From assembly GCF_905397285.1 (NCBI RefSeq), contig NZ_CAJPUX010000004.1:186001-250000 (forward strand): a stretch of 64,000 bases of DNA, given 5' to 3'. Below, piece after piece: positions 52,355 to 62,268 of the stretch. The notes beneath the pieces are model-generated. The model saw only the letters and a program-made list of their open reading frames with translations, was not told where the DNA came from and made no database searches. This stretch comes from Cupriavidus plantarum (lineage in GTDB: Bacteria > Pseudomonadota > Gammaproteobacteria > Burkholderiales > Burkholderiaceae). The translations under genes and the position numbers were made by a program. Within the stretch, counting starts at the first letter, position 1, and each line of letters starts with the position of its first letter.

Positions 52355-53248
52355 TCAGACGCGCGCCGGAGACTTGCTCCGTTCGAAGTTGACGATGCGG
52401 TTGAAGTCCTCGCCGTCGGCCAGCGACGCGGCGCTCGACTTCCAGATATCGCCGACCACCTCGACGGTCGGCAGGTCGAGCCCGAGCGCCTCGCCCAGCG
52501 ACACGGCAAGATTCACGTCCTTGCGCATCAGCTGCATCGTGAAGCCGGAGCTGTACGTATTGTTCAGGATGCGGCTCGGATAGTTGAACAGCGTCACGCC
52601 GCTGCGGCCCGATCCCGCGTTCACGGCTTCGATCAGCTGCTCCGTGGAAATGCCCGCCGCATTGGCCAGGCGGAACGCCTCGCTCGCGGTTACCAGGTGC
52701 GATGCCGTCAGCAGGTTGTTGATCAGCTTGGCGACATGGCCGGCGCTGACGTCGCCGATATGGAAGCGCTTGGTGCCCATCGCCGACAGGACGGGCTGCG
52801 CGTGTGCGACGTCGGCCTCCGAGCCGCCGATGAACATCGTGAGTTCGCCCTTGAGCGCGCCGCTCGGGCCGCCGCTCACGGGCGCATCGATGAAGCGGAT
52901 GCCCTTCTCCTTCAACGCAGGGGCGAGCTCGCGCGTAATCTGCGGGTCGGCCGTCGTCGTGTCGATGAGGACAAGACCGGGGCTCGCCAGCTCGAGCAGC
53001 CCATCCTCGCCTTCAAGCAGGGCGCGCACGATGGCGGAGGTGGGCAGCGACAGCACGATGGTCGCGCATTCCCGGGCGAGCTGCGCCAGGTTATCGCCGA
53101 TGGGAATACCGGCCTGGCGGGCAGCGCCCACGGCCTGTTCGGATTTGTCGAGCCCGAGTACGGTGTAGCCGGCGCGCTGCAGCGAAAGGGCCATGCCCCG
53201 GCCCATGTTGCCGAGACCGATGACGCCTACGGTTTTGGTGTTGTTCAT
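52355..53248 (-). CDS. 3-hydroxyisobutyrate dehydrogenase-family (beta-hydroxyacid) dehydrogenase
   Basis: A 297-residue NAD(P)-dependent beta-hydroxyacid dehydrogenase. The cofactor loop is VGVIGLGNMGRGMALSL at the N-terminus; the substrate loop DAPVSGGPSGALKGEL and the catalytic lysine helix GHVAKLINNLLTASHL are intact. Relatives act on 3-hydroxyisobutyrate, tartronate semialdehyde, threonate or sulfolactaldehyde; the exact one is not readable. It follows the aldehyde dehydrogenase by 79 bp, so the two may interconvert an alcohol, an aldehyde and an acid. Confidence 0.88.
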   Translation of the reverse strand: MNNTKTVGVIGLGNMGRGMALSLQRAGYTVLGLDKSEQAVGAARQAGIPIGDNLAQLARECATIVLSLPTSAIVRALLEGEDGLLELASPGLVLIDTTTADPQITRELAPALKEKGIRFIDAPVSGGPSGALKGELTMFIGGSEADVAHAQPVLSAMGTKRFHIGDVSAGHVAKLINNLLTASHLVTASEAFRLANAAGISTEQLIEAVNAGSGRSGVTLFNYPSRILNNTYSSGFTMQLMRKDVNLAVSLGEALGLDLPTVEVVGDIWKSSAASLADGEDFNRIVNFERSKSPARV

Positions 53249-53327
53249 CGTGTGATCTGATCAAATGGTTGCGGTGTGAATCGAATGAGCCTTGGACTCG
53301 GGATGCGTTCGCTTGAACAAGGGCGCC

Positions 53328-54818
53328 TCAATCGCCCTCGGCAATCGGCAGCCAGACGCTCTTGGTTTTCGTGTACTCGTACAGACATTCCGCGCCGCTC
53401 GACCGGCCATAGCCGCTGCTGTCGTTGCCGCCGAACGGCGTCGCGACATGCATGTCGCGATACATGTTGATCCACAGCAGGCCGGCATTGACCTGCGCCG
53501 CCACGCGATGCGCACGCGCGACATCGCGCGTCCATACCGCGCCGGCCAGCGCGAACTCGCTGTCGTTGGCGATCGCGATTGCGTCGGCCTCGGTGTCGAA
53601 CGGAATCGCGACGACCACCGGACCGAACACTTCCTCGCGCGCGATGCGCATCGTGTTGTTCACGTGACTGAGCACGGTCGGCCTGACGAAGAAGCCCGGC
53701 CCGCCTGGCGGCGTAACGCCGCCGGTCACGAGTCGCGCGCCTTCGTCGAGGCCCATCGCGACCATGCGCTGGATGCGCTCGTATTGCGCACGGTTGTTGA
53801 TCGGCCCGCCGTCGGCCGTTTCATCGAGCGGATGGCCGATACGATAGTCCGCCACGGCGCGGCCCACGGACTCGACAAAGCGGTCGTACACACCGTGCTG
53901 CACGAGCAGCCGCGAGCCGGCCGCGCAGTTCTGGCCCGTATTGGCACAGGCGGCCACCACGGCCGCGCGGCATGCCGCATCGAGGTCCGCATCGTCAAAC
54001 ACGATGTTGGCCGACTTGCCGCCGAGTTCCAGCAGGCATGAGATCGGCCGCTGCGCCGCGGCGGCATTCACTGCGCGCCCCGTCTGCGTGGAGCCCACGA
54101 ACACGACCTTCTTCGTGATGGGATTGCCGATGGCCGCGTCGCCTATCGTCTTGCCAAGGCCGTTGACCACGTTCAGCGTGCCCGAAGGCAGGCCCGCCTC
54201 CCGGGCGAGCTTCGCCAGCGCGAGCGCGGTGAGCGGCGTGAGTTCGGACGGCTTGAGCAGCACGGCGTTGCCCATGGCCAGCGCGGGCGCCACGTTCCAT
54301 GCGGCGAGGTAGATCGGCGAGTTCCAGGGCGTAATCGCGAGCACGACGCCAAGCGGCTCGCGCAGCGTGTAGTTGAGCTGGCCGCCCGGCACTGGAATCA
54401 CGTTCCCGAGGAACTTGTCGGTCCATCCCGCGTAGTAGCGAAAGATCTCCGCGACGGCAGCGACCTGCGCGCGGGCCGCCTTGATCGTCTTGCCACTCGT
54501 GATCGCTTCGAGTCGCGCCAGCGGCTCGGCATCCCGGCGGACGAGATGCCCCAGCTGCGCAAGCGCTTCGCCGCGGCGCTGGGCGGAGAACGCGGCCCAC
54601 TGCTTCTGTCCGGCCTGGCAACTCCCCAGCGCGGCGTGCACGATGCACGCATCGGTATCGGCGAACTGCAGCAGCGTTTGCCCGGTGGCGGGATCGACGA
54701 GCGGCAGCATGGCGCCGCTACCCGTGACGAGTTCGCTCCCGATAAACGAGCCGATTTCGCTGGGCGGCCCCACGAGCGACGCGACGAGCGCATGGAAGTC
54801 CGACGAAGATTGATTCAT
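53328..54818 (-). CDS. Aldehyde dehydrogenase
   Basis: A 496-residue NAD(P)-dependent aldehyde dehydrogenase with AITPWNSPIYLAAWNVAPAL, LKPSELTPLTALALAKLA, FVGSTQTGRAVN, the base ELGGKSANIVF and the catalytic cysteine in NTGQNCAAGSR. The start is the ATG ending at 54818; the ribosome binding site is weak (AGGGA close to it). It is divergent from the carboxymuconolactone-decarboxylase-like gene across a region rich in inverted repeats (54942-55013), and precedes the beta-hydroxyacid dehydrogenase. Confidence 0.9.
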   Translation of the reverse strand: MNQSSSDFHALVASLVGPPSEIGSFIGSELVTGSGAMLPLVDPATGQTLLQFADTDACIVHAALGSCQAGQKQWAAFSAQRRGEALAQLGHLVRRDAEPLARLEAITSGKTIKAARAQVAAVAEIFRYYAGWTDKFLGNVIPVPGGQLNYTLREPLGVVLAITPWNSPIYLAAWNVAPALAMGNAVLLKPSELTPLTALALAKLAREAGLPSGTLNVVNGLGKTIGDAAIGNPITKKVVFVGSTQTGRAVNAAAAQRPISCLLELGGKSANIVFDDADLDAACRAAVVAACANTGQNCAAGSRLLVQHGVYDRFVESVGRAVADYRIGHPLDETADGGPINNRAQYERIQRMVAMGLDEGARLVTGGVTPPGGPGFFVRPTVLSHVNNTMRIAREEVFGPVVVAIPFDTEADAIAIANDSEFALAGAVWTRDVARAHRVAAQVNAGLLWINMYRDMHVATPFGGNDSSGYGRSSGAECLYEYTKTKSVWLPIAEGD

Positions 54819-54941
54819 GTCCCTGGCCTGGCAAGAACGGCACCCGATCGCGGGCGCCAACGCGGTGCACGACGGCGATGTCGTCATGCGATGAGGGCAA
54901 GTCTAGGGTTGGGAGTAGCGTTAGCGAAAGATGCTAATTCT

Positions 54942-55013
54942 GTTCTCGCGATCACCATAAGTTCTCACCATGGACGGTGGCCGACGTCGATCACATTCCG
55001 TGATCGTGAGAAC
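54942..55013. promoter_or_regulatory. Multi-site operator candidate in a divergent promoter
   Basis: GTTCTCGCGATCAC (54942-54955) and GTGATCGTGAGAAC (55000-55013) are near-perfect inverted copies (13 of 14). A third half-site GTTCTCACC is at 54961-54969, and GATCAC-ATTCC-GTGATC (54989-55005) is a perfect 6-bp dyad. The array sits between the divergent aldehyde dehydrogenase and the carboxymuconolactone-decarboxylase-like gene. Confidence 0.55.
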
Positions 55014-55082
55014 TATGCAGACATCTTTGCTTCTCGCCGCACGCGCCGCAGACTTTGCGCATCGACAACGCGAGGAGCGACC

Positions 55083-55475
55083 ATGAGCAAGGCTATGAGC
55101 AATGAATTGTTTGACAAGGGCGAGCAGGTTCGCCGCGAGGTGCTGGGCGAGGAGTACGTCGTCAATTCCACGCGCAATACCGACGCCTTCAGCGAACCCA
55201 TTCGCGAGTTCGCGATCAAGAACCTGTGGGGCGACATCTGGAGCCGCCCGGGCCTCGACCGCCGTTCGCGCAGCATCGGCGTGCTGTCGATCCTTGCGGC
55301 GCAGGGACGGACGGGCGAATTGAAGACGCATATTCGCGCGGCGCTGAACAATGGCCTCACGCGCGAAGAGATCGGGGAAGTGTTCCTCCAGTCGGCGATG
55401 TACTGCGGAATTCCCGCGGGCAGCGAGGCAACGCGGGTGGCCAAGCTGTTGTTCGCGGAGATGGACGCGAAATAA
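55083..55475 (+). CDS. Carboxymuconolactone decarboxylase family protein
   Basis: A 130-residue all-helical protein of the CMD family, similar to gamma-carboxymuconolactone decarboxylase and related oligomeric enzymes. Family features are RSRSIGVLSILAAQGRTGEL, the HIRAALNNGLTREEIGEV helix and YCGIPAGSEATRVAK; the AhpD-type Cys-x2-Cys pair is absent, so it is not a peroxidase-type member. GGAG lies four to seven bases before the ATG at 55083. The pathway with the divergent aldehyde and hydroxyacid dehydrogenases is unknown. Confidence 0.88.
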   Translation: MSKAMSNELFDKGEQVRREVLGEEYVVNSTRNTDAFSEPIREFAIKNLWGDIWSRPGLDRRSRSIGVLSILAAQGRTGELKTHIRAALNNGLTREEIGEVFLQSAMYCGIPAGSEATRVAKLLFAEMDAK

Positions 55476-55481
55476 GCGTGA

Positions 55482-56057
55482 TTACTTGCCGAGCTTCGCG
55501 TCCAACGCCTTCGCCATCTCCAGATGATGCCGCAGCGAGGGCAGCGTACGCTGCGCGAGCGCCTTGACTTCCGAGTGCTTGGCCTTGTCGGCGGCATCCC
55601 TGAACAGATTCACCGCGTCCTGATGCGCGTCGACACCGATCTTGCGGATGTAGGCGGCGTCGAACGCTGCGCCTTTGAGTTGTTCCAGCGCGCGCACGTC
55701 GCGCTGCTGCCCTTCCAGCGGTGACTCCGGCACCTGGATGCCGAGTTTCCCGGCTATTTGCTTGAGCTGCGTATCGACGGTCTGATGGTCCTCGATCATC
55801 TTCTTCGCGAACGCCTTGACGTCGGGGCTCGAAGCACGGATTTCCGCGAGGCGGCTGGCTTCGATCTCCATCGCGCCGGCCGTTCCCGCGCGGCGCAGGA
55901 ACATCGCGTCGGTGTCGCTCGCAGGCGCGCCGCCGGGGACGTCGGTGAGCGGCGCGGCATGCGCCGCGGTCACGCCAATCGGTGACGACGACAAAGCGGT
56001 CATGACCGCGATTGCCGCAACCGTCACCATGTGTCCAGCGATGCATGTATTCCGCAT
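55482..56057 (-). CDS. DUF4142 family exported protein
   Basis: A 191-residue secreted helical protein of the DUF4142 group, found in many Proteobacteria and often induced by stress; function unknown. The signal peptide is about 35 residues (VAAIAVMTALSSSPIGVTAA) and the body is amphipathic helices with AFAKKMIEDHQTVDTQLKQI, typical of the family. AGGAG precedes the ATG ending at 56057. It is convergent with the CMD-like gene, six bases apart. Confidence 0.88.
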   Translation of the reverse strand: MRNTCIAGHMVTVAAIAVMTALSSSPIGVTAAHAAPLTDVPGGAPASDTDAMFLRRAGTAGAMEIEASRLAEIRASSPDVKAFAKKMIEDHQTVDTQLKQIAGKLGIQVPESPLEGQQRDVRALEQLKGAAFDAAYIRKIGVDAHQDAVNLFRDAADKAKHSEVKALAQRTLPSLRHHLEMAKALDAKLGK

Positions 56058-56168
56058 GATCCCGCTCCTGGCAATGACGTTACCAATTTGCATCCGAGGG
56101 CGGCATGCGCTGTACAAATTGCACGCACCCTCGGCCTTCACCGGGATTCACCCGGCGGCGATCCACGG

Positions 56169-56621
56169 TCAGATCGGGGGCAGCCCCGCCGACGCACCGG
56201 TCGAGATCCAGTACGGATCGCGTTCGTAATACTGGTGAACCGACGTCCCCCACTGCGGGTCCGCCATGCTCGGCCAGCTGTCCTTGTTGAAGCCCGGCGC
56301 ATCCTTGATGCGATCCGCCGTCAATCCAAGGCGGAAGCACTTGGCATCCGTATCCATCACGAGCGCCGACCACGGAATGGCATGCAACGTATCCCCGATG
56401 CCGAGGAACCCGCCGGTGGTCAGCACCGCATAGGCGACGCGTCCACGCGGCACGTCGATCATCACTTCCTTGATTTCACCGACATGCTCGCCATCCGAGC
56501 TATACACATTCGTGTTTTCGAGGCTCGATGCCGCCATCACTTCCGGGCCCGGGCCTTCCCCGACACCGGAGCCGACGATATTGGCGCCCTGGTTCGAGGT
56601 GAGTGCTTGATTCGCGTCCAT
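56169..56621 (-). CDS. PRC-barrel domain protein
   Basis: A 150-residue soluble protein with one PRC-barrel (VMAASSLENTNVYSSDGEHV, GEIKEVMIDVPRGRVAYAVL) at about residues 28-95, then a C-terminal extension with PQWGTSVHQYYERDPYW. PRC-barrel proteins of this type are often stress-linked and of unknown job. AGGAG lies upstream of the ATG ending at 56621. It lies between an exported SDR and a DUF4142 gene, a common stress-gene neighbourhood. Confidence 0.85.
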   Translation of the reverse strand: MDANQALTSNQGANIVGSGVGEGPGPEVMAASSLENTNVYSSDGEHVGEIKEVMIDVPRGRVAYAVLTTGGFLGIGDTLHAIPWSALVMDTDAKCFRLGLTADRIKDAPGFNKDSWPSMADPQWGTSVHQYYERDPYWISTGASAGLPPI

Positions 56622-56701
56622 CACGGTTCTCCTTGAAGAGTCATCCTCTGGTGTGGAACCATGCGTGCTGCAATCACCGTGCCCATCGGCATGGCTTCGC
56701 G

Positions 56702-57718
56702 TTACGGGTTGCCCTTGCCGCCCGATGCACCGAACACCTGCCCCGTCACGTAACTGGCCTCCGACGAAGCCAGCGACACGTAGAGCGGCGCGATCTCGGC
56801 CGGTTGGCCCGGACGTTGCATGGGTGTATCGCTGCCGAACGCCTTGAGCTTCGCCATCGTCTGTCCACCCGACACTTGCAGCGGGGTCCAGAACGGCCCC
56901 GGTGCCACCGCATTGACGCGAATGCCCTTGCTGGCCATCTGCTTGGCGAGGCCCTTCGTAAAGTTCGTGATGGTCGCCTTCGTCGCGGCGTAGTCGAGCA
57001 GGTTCTCCGACGGATCGGTCGCGTTCACCGAACTCGTGTTGATGATCGCGGCACCGGCAGGCAGATGGGGAATGGCGGCCTTGGTGATCCAGAACATCGC
57101 ATAGACGTTCGTCTTGAAGGTCCAGTCGAACTGTTCCGTCGTGATGTCCAGAATCGAGTCGTGGCTTTGCTGGCGCCCCGCATTGTTGACGAGGATGTCG
57201 AGGCCGCCAAGTTCGCGCACGGCGCTGGCAACCAACTGCCGGCAGAACGGCTCGTCGCGGATATCGCCGGGCAGCAACACGGCCTTGCGCCCTGCCTGCT
57301 GGATGTACTGCGCGACCTCGCGCGCGTCGGATTCCTCGGCGGGGAGGTAGTTGATGGCCACATCCGCGCCTTCGCGCGCGAACGCGATCGCGGTGGCGCG
57401 TCCCAGGCCGGAATCGCCGCCCGTGATCAATGCCTTGCGGCCTGCAAGGCGCCCGCTGCCGCGATAGCTCTGCTCGCCATGATCGGGGCGCGGCGTCATC
57501 TTGCCCGCGAGGCCCGGCCACGGTTGCGTCTGCTCGGGAAACGGCGCGCGCGGATAACCCGCGCGCGGATCGCGCACGCCGCCCTGCGCGGCGCCGGGCG
57601 TGGCCGTGGCGGCGGTTTCCGCTGCGACGGCCGTGCCGCTGCCGACTGCAACCGCGAGCCCTGCTCCTGCGTGTTGCAGCCAGCGGCGGCGCGAATCCGA
57701 TACGTTGTGGTCTGTCAT
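56702..57718 (-). CDS. Short-chain dehydrogenase with Tat signal
   Basis: A 338-residue SDR of the general-stress (YhdF/YhxC-like) group. An N-terminal twin-arginine signal ([20 protein letters not shown]) is present, so the enzyme appears to be exported folded with its cofactor; most SDRs are cytoplasmic. The fold motifs are [29 protein letters not shown], the serine in INTSSVNAT and the catalytic YAATK. It is upstream of the PRC-barrel gene in the same direction. A 9-bp triplet repeat lies just before its start. Confidence 0.88.
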   Translation of the reverse strand: MTDHNVSDSRRRWLQHAGAGLAVAVGSGTAVAAETAATATPGAAQGGVRDPRAGYPRAPFPEQTQPWPGLAGKMTPRPDHGEQSYRGSGRLAGRKALITGGDSGLGRATAIAFAREGADVAINYLPAEESDAREVAQYIQQAGRKAVLLPGDIRDEPFCRQLVASAVRELGGLDILVNNAGRQQSHDSILDITTEQFDWTFKTNVYAMFWITKAAIPHLPAGAAIINTSSVNATDPSENLLDYAATKATITNFTKGLAKQMASKGIRVNAVAPGPFWTPLQVSGGQTMAKLKAFGSDTPMQRPGQPAEIAPLYVSLASSEASYVTGQVFGASGGKGNP

Positions 57719-57731
57719 CTGGTTCTCCGAG

Positions 57732-57758
57732 GGATCGTTGGGATCGTTGGGATCGTTG
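57732..57758. repeat. Three tandem 9-bp repeats
   Basis: GGATCGTTG is repeated three times without interruption, 14 bp upstream of the SDR start codon. Confidence 0.85.
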
Positions 57759-57822
57759 GGACGTCGTAACGTCCTTCGGAGAACCTTGCTGCAACTTGCG
57801 GGCCAATGCTCCCGCGTTCGAT

Positions 57823-60018
57823 TTAGGCCTGTCCCATGGCCGGGTCGCTCACCGAGTCCTTGCCGGTCTCGACGCGTCCCGCGACGCGACGCCGGAACGA
57901 GGCCTGCCTGTCGCAGACGATCGCAAAGTCGTACCAGTTGCCGCTATCGCCAAGCGTCCAGCGCAGTTCGCCGACGCGACCCGGCTGCACCGTCTGCGTC
58001 GATGGGCCATCGTTGCGATAAGCCTGCGCGGTGGCGGTGAAGGTCGCCGGTTGCGTGCCGCGGTTGTAGAGCTTGACCTGCAACGCGGGCGGATCGCACA
58101 GCTCGTAGCAGACCTGGATCTCCACGCCACCCGCCGATGCCTGCTCGCCGACGTTACCGGTGAACTGGCGGTGGTAGCCGTTCGGACCCAGCACCCACAG
58201 GTCGTACTTGCCGCCATCGGCCGCGACGTTCCATACGCCTTCGAAGGTCTTGCCCGCTTCCACGACGTAGCGGCGTGGCATCGCATCGAGGTGCAGCTTG
58301 TCGTAGACATGGAACACGGCGGCCGCGTTGCCCGTGCTGGTGTTCGCGAAGCTCAGCGTGACGGTGCCGGCGGCATCGATGCGCGACGTCGTGTGAAGCT
58401 CGTAGGGGAGCGCTCTGGAGGGACGCGTGCCTGTTTCCTGCTTCGGCGCGACGCCCGTGGTCGGCACCGGGATGGCGGGAAGGGCCTTCTGCGCGATGGC
58501 CAGGTTGTCCACGGCAACCTTGGTGGTACGGCCGGACAGCGTGGGCAGCTTCTCGCTGTTGGGGTTCACGAAGTTGAATGCCGACGTCAGGTCGCCGCAC
58601 ACGGCGCGGCGATACGCGCCGATCTGCGGCTCTCTGACGCCGAATCGCTTTTCGAGGAAGAGCAGCGTCGACGTGTGATCGAACGTCTGCGAGTTGACCC
58701 AGCCACCGCGGCTCCATGGCGAGACCACCCACATCGGCACGCGGGGACCGGGACCGAACGGCTTGCCGTCCATCGTCAGCTGGTTGGCCGTGGCGGGCGT
58801 GTAGTTGAAGTATTCGAAGGCCATGTCCGCGTCGGACAGCGTGCTGCCGCCGGCCAGCGTGCCATCGGCATTGCGCGAGGGCGCGGACGGCGGTGGCAGA
58901 TGGTCGAAGAAGCCGTCGTTCTCGTCGTAGTTGATGAGCAGCACGGTCTTGCTCCACACCTCGGGGTTCGCGGTCAGCGCATCGAGTACCTGCTGGACGT
59001 ACCAGCCGCCCTGCGCGGGGCTCGAGGGTCCCGGGTGTTCGCTGTACGTGGACGGTGCGATGATCCACGAGACCGAGGGCAGCGTGCCGTTCTGCACGTC
59101 GTCGCGCAGCGCCTGCAGGAAGCCGTCGGGCATCGTGTTGCCGAAGCCGCGGGCGAGCGGGCTCAGCGCATCGTCGATCGCGGGATCGTAGGCCGGCGAC
59201 ACGTCGGGCAGCGCGACCGGACGGCGCGCCGCGGGCATGGCCTCCATGGCAGCGCGCCAATGGCGGAAGCTCATCATCTCGTTGCAGCCGTAGTTGTCGG
59301 CGAGACTCTGGTAGACCTTCCAGCTCACGCCGGCGTCGACGAGGCGGTCAGCGTAAGTCTTCCACGTCCAGCCCTGCGTCGAAGGACCGACGTCGTTGCC
59401 GCCGTTGAACTCGTTCACCATGGCCGCGACGTTGTCACCGCTGGGACCATTGGTGCCGGTCCAGTAGAACAGGCGGTTCGGGATCGTGCCCGTGTGCATC
59501 GAGCAGTGATACGCGTCGCACAACGTGAAGGCGTCGGCCAGTGCGCGCTGGAAGGGGATTTCCGCTGTCTCGTAGTACGACATCGACAGGCGGTTCTTCG
59601 CGACGGGCCAGCGGTTCATGCGACCGTGGTCCCATGCGGCCTGCGCATCGGGCCACGTATGCGGCGTGCCGCCCGCGCGTTGCGCGTTGCCCTGCGTCGC
59701 ATCGAGGCGGTACGGCGTGATGATGTTGCCCGTGCTGTCGGTCTGGTACAGGACATTCTTGCCGTTGGCGAGCGGAATGCCGAAGCGATCGCCGTAGCCC
59801 CGCACACCGCGGAACGTACCGAAGTAACTGTCGAAGGCGCGGTTCTCGAGCATCAGCAACACGACGTGCTGCACGTCCTGGATGGTGCCCGTGGCGTTGT
59901 TGGCTTCAATGGCCAGCGCGCGGCGGATGCTGGGCGGGAACGAGGCGAGCGTGGCCGCCGCGGCGGCGGTGCCCAGCGTGTTGCGCAGGAAGTTTCGCTT
60001 GGAAGGATTGAAGGTCAT
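57823..60018 (-). CDS. plcN: Phospholipase C, phosphocholine-specific type, Tat-exported
   Basis: A 731-residue bacterial phospholipase C of the PlcN/PlcH family, which cleaves phosphatidylcholine or sphingomyelin headgroups outside the cell. The Tat signal is [20 protein letters not shown]. The phosphoesterase domain shows [20 protein letters not shown] (catalytic Thr/Asn region is the ENRAFD motif), [34 protein letters not shown] and [15 protein letters not shown]. Two C-terminal beta domains end the protein (from about residue 530). Length fits the family. The symbol is by similarity only; plcH cannot be excluded. Confidence 0.88.
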   Translation of the reverse strand: MTFNPSKRNFLRNTLGTAAAAATLASFPPSIRRALAIEANNATGTIQDVQHVVLLMLENRAFDSYFGTFRGVRGYGDRFGIPLANGKNVLYQTDSTGNIITPYRLDATQGNAQRAGGTPHTWPDAQAAWDHGRMNRWPVAKNRLSMSYYETAEIPFQRALADAFTLCDAYHCSMHTGTIPNRLFYWTGTNGPSGDNVAAMVNEFNGGNDVGPSTQGWTWKTYADRLVDAGVSWKVYQSLADNYGCNEMMSFRHWRAAMEAMPAARRPVALPDVSPAYDPAIDDALSPLARGFGNTMPDGFLQALRDDVQNGTLPSVSWIIAPSTYSEHPGPSSPAQGGWYVQQVLDALTANPEVWSKTVLLINYDENDGFFDHLPPPSAPSRNADGTLAGGSTLSDADMAFEYFNYTPATANQLTMDGKPFGPGPRVPMWVVSPWSRGGWVNSQTFDHTSTLLFLEKRFGVREPQIGAYRRAVCGDLTSAFNFVNPNSEKLPTLSGRTTKVAVDNLAIAQKALPAIPVPTTGVAPKQETGTRPSRALPYELHTTSRIDAAGTVTLSFANTSTGNAAAVFHVYDKLHLDAMPRRYVVEAGKTFEGVWNVAADGGKYDLWVLGPNGYHRQFTGNVGEQASAGGVEIQVCYELCDPPALQVKLYNRGTQPATFTATAQAYRNDGPSTQTVQPGRVGELRWTLGDSGNWYDFAIVCDRQASFRRRVAGRVETGKDSVSDPAMGQA

Positions 60019-60148
60019 GCCGGTTGGTGTCTGTTCGTTTTTGTGATCCTGCCGGAGGCCATCGCGTGGTAGCGACGGACGTTGGCCTCTTGACGTGCCT
60101 GCTGGCGGCAGCGTTGATCGACGGCTCGGTCGATGGCCGCCTTGTCAA

Positions 60149-60352
60149 TCACGGCGCGGGCGCGCAATGGGCCGTCGCGCATGCGGCCGGAGCCGTTCCG
60201 CCGCCGGGCGTCGTGCCGTTGTTGCCGTTGTTGCCATTGCCGGGCGGACCGTTGTCGTCGCCGCCGCAGGCACTCAGCAGCATGGACAGACACAGGATGC
60301 CGGCACCGAGCAACGGCCGGCCATAGTGGGAGATCCTACTTTCTCTTGTCAT
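60149..60352 (-). CDS. Small Gly/Asn-rich lipoprotein, possibly truncated
   Basis: A 67-residue predicted lipoprotein. The signal GAGILCLSMLLSACGG has a clear lipobox with the cysteine at about residue 29. The mature part is only about 38 residues, rich in Gly, Asn and Pro (GNGNNGNNGTTPGGG), ending in ACATAHCAPAP. Such linkers usually lead into a folded domain, so the gene may be a stump of a longer one; I see no convincing continuation in the other frames. It lies just upstream of the phospholipase gene, same strand. Confidence 0.5.
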   Translation of the reverse strand: MTRESRISHYGRPLLGAGILCLSMLLSACGGDDNGPPGNGNNGNNGTTPGGGTAPAACATAHCAPAP

Positions 60353-60676
60353 GGGTCATGATCCGCGCAACTGGCCGAGCGCCCGGCCGGTATCGGCCAT
60401 GATGGTTTCTGGAATGGGTCTTGCAGACCGGGCACCCCTCGCCGGGGGGGTTCCCGGTTCAGGAGAGACCGGAGTCTAGGAACGCGATATGTCAGAGATG
60501 TGACCGACACCGCGGCCAAGCGGGCGCTTGAATGTGCGAAGAGAGGGTTGGCGCTGACGCGCGTGCGTGGTATTCACGCGCGTCGTAGTGGGCGGGGTCG
60601 CTGGAGATTATTCCGTCTGCGATGATTGCAGACGTGACAATGTTGCCCGAGTGCGACGGGACGTTTCTGTCGATGC
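60353..60676. other. 324-bp non-coding region with two perfect dyads
   Basis: ACGCGCGTG-(9)-CACGCGCGT spans 60557-60583 and CGTCTGC-GATGATT-GCAGACG spans 60614-60634. Both follow the alanine racemase stop on the minus strand and lack T-runs, so they may end or protect that transcript. I see no gene here. Confidence 0.5.
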
Positions 60677-61777
60677 TCAGGGCCCGGCGCGCACGGGCAC
60701 GCGCGGCGCCACCGCGCACATGAGCTCATACCCGATCGTGCCGGCCGCGGCCGCCACATCGTCGATGGGCACATGCTTGCCCCAGAGTTCGACCGGCGTT
60801 CCGACGTTTGCTTCCGGACAAGCCTCGAGGTCTACGGCGAGCATGTCCATCGATACGCGGCCCAGCGTACGCGTCATGCGTTCGCCCACGCGCACGGGCG
60901 CAAAGTGCCCGGCGTGCGACGATGCGATGCGCGGATATCCATCCGCATAGCCGCATGCGACGATGCCGATCCGCTGGCGCCGCGTGGCCACATAGTGGGA
61001 GCCATAGCCGACCGCTTGCCCGGCCTCGATCTGCTGCACACCGAGAATCCGGCTCGCAAGCGTCTGCGTCGGCTGGAGACCCGTCCCCGCGAGATCCCGC
61101 GCATTACCCGAGGGCGACGCGCCGTACAGCATGATGCCGGCGCGGACCCAGTCGTATCGGCACTCGTGATGCCACAGCGTGGCCGCGGAGTTGGCCAGCG
61201 ACACGGGGCCGGGCAATCCCTGCGTCGTCGCGCGGAAGCATTCCCACTGCGCGGAGATTCCGGTCTCCGTGTCCGCGTCGGCGAAGTGGCTCATATGCCC
61301 GAGCGTGCCGATCGCCTCGACCGCCTGTGCGCGCCGAAACGCGGCGCGGTAATGCTCGGGCGCGAAACCCAGGCGGTTCATGCCCGAGTTCAGCTTCAGG
61401 AAGACATCGATGGCCCCTCGCGGCAACTGGCCCCTGCGCGAGGCGAGTTCGAGCATGCGCAACTGCGCCTCGTCATGAACCGCCGTGGTGAGCCGCAGGG
61501 ACGCGAGCAACGGCACATCGGTCTCGTCGAAGAACCCTTCGAGCAACAGGATCGGCTTCTCCCAACCAAGCTCGCGCAACCGCACCGCCTCGTCGAGATC
61601 GAGCAGCGCGAACCCATCGGCATCTGACAGCGCGGGGTAGACCCGCTCGATCCCATGCCCATAGGCATTGGCCTTGACCACGGCCCACACCTTCGACGCC
61701 GGACTCAGGCGGCGCGCGACGGCGAGGTTGTTTTCAAGCGCGGAAAGATGAATCGTGGCGGAGATGGGCCGTGGCAT
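60677..61777 (-). CDS. alr: Alanine racemase
   Basis: A 366-residue PLP enzyme interconverting L- and D-alanine for peptidoglycan or D-alanine catabolism. The PLP lysine is K35 in [13 protein letters not shown], the second catalytic residue is the tyrosine in [12 protein letters not shown], and [12 protein letters not shown] is the C-terminal domain motif. Length is normal. It could be the biosynthetic Alr or the catabolic DadX; no dadA lies beside it, which slightly favours Alr. Confidence 0.92.
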   Translation of the reverse strand: MPRPISATIHLSALENNLAVARRLSPASKVWAVVKANAYGHGIERVYPALSDADGFALLDLDEAVRLRELGWEKPILLLEGFFDETDVPLLASLRLTTAVHDEAQLRMLELASRRGQLPRGAIDVFLKLNSGMNRLGFAPEHYRAAFRRAQAVEAIGTLGHMSHFADADTETGISAQWECFRATTQGLPGPVSLANSAATLWHHECRYDWVRAGIMLYGASPSGNARDLAGTGLQPTQTLASRILGVQQIEAGQAVGYGSHYVATRRQRIGIVACGYADGYPRIASSHAGHFAPVRVGERMTRTLGRVSMDMLAVDLEACPEANVGTPVELWGKHVPIDDVAAAAGTIGYELMCAVAPRVPVRAGP

Positions 61778-61881
61778 GGCGGGAATGGCAGGTGGCTGAG
61801 TGGCTTGGCGTGAATGGTTGCTATGTTAGTGATGAGTTCGCAGTTGGAGTTGCTGAAAACATGCTGGAATTCAGCAAAGAG

Positions 61882-62268
61882 TTATGTGGGATGTTGGATG
61901 TTGGGGAGATTGGAGGGGCCAATGGCGCCCGTGCAGCCATGCTCGACATAAAACTTCACGTGCGCATGGTCCACGCCAAACCCGCCCATATCGCATCCGG
62001 TGCGCCCCACATCCCGGAAGATCTGATCGAGCATGCGCCGCACCACCTTGGTGGCTTCCATCATCCGGTCCATCACCACGGCATCGAGCTCGGCCAGATT
62101 GCTGCGATAGTGCGCCTTGGTAACGAGCACGGCGAAGCCCGGCGTGTAGGCATAGATAGAGAGAAACGCCACATGGTGCGCGTCCTCCCATATCGTGTGA
62201 CAGGGCGCGGTGCCACGCACCACCTGACAGAAGATGCAATCCTGGTCCGACGCGTCAAACGAATCCAT
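61882..62268 (-). CDS. HIT family protein
   Basis: A 128-residue histidine-triad nucleotide hydrolase-like protein. The zinc-type pair C11 and C14 (DCIFCQVV) and the helix with ELDAVVMDRMMEAT are typical. The active-site motif normally reads HxHxHxx; here it is H101-A-H103-V-K105-F-Y, so the third histidine is lysine while the nucleophile H103 remains. AGGAG precedes the ATG ending at 62268. It lies upstream of alanine racemase, same strand, about 100 bp away. Confidence 0.88.
   Translation of the reverse strand: MDSFDASDQDCIFCQVVRGTAPCHTIWEDAHHVAFLSIYAYTPGFAVLVTKAHYRSNLAELDAVVMDRMMEATKVVRRMLDQIFRDVGRTGCDMGGFGVDHAHVKFYVEHGCTGAIGPSNLPNIQHPT

Noticed and set aside
57430..60072. Plus-strand open frame of 880 codons opposite the phospholipase gene
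   Set aside because: It is a shadow: high GC at third positions removes stops from the opposite strand. The translation is Arg/His/Val-rich with no motif, while the minus-strand protein has a Tat signal and all family motifs.
60015..60293. Minus-strand frame as continuation of the small lipoprotein after a frameshift
   Set aside because: The translation is Arg/Gln-rich without any recognisable domain, so a frameshift repair is not convincing.
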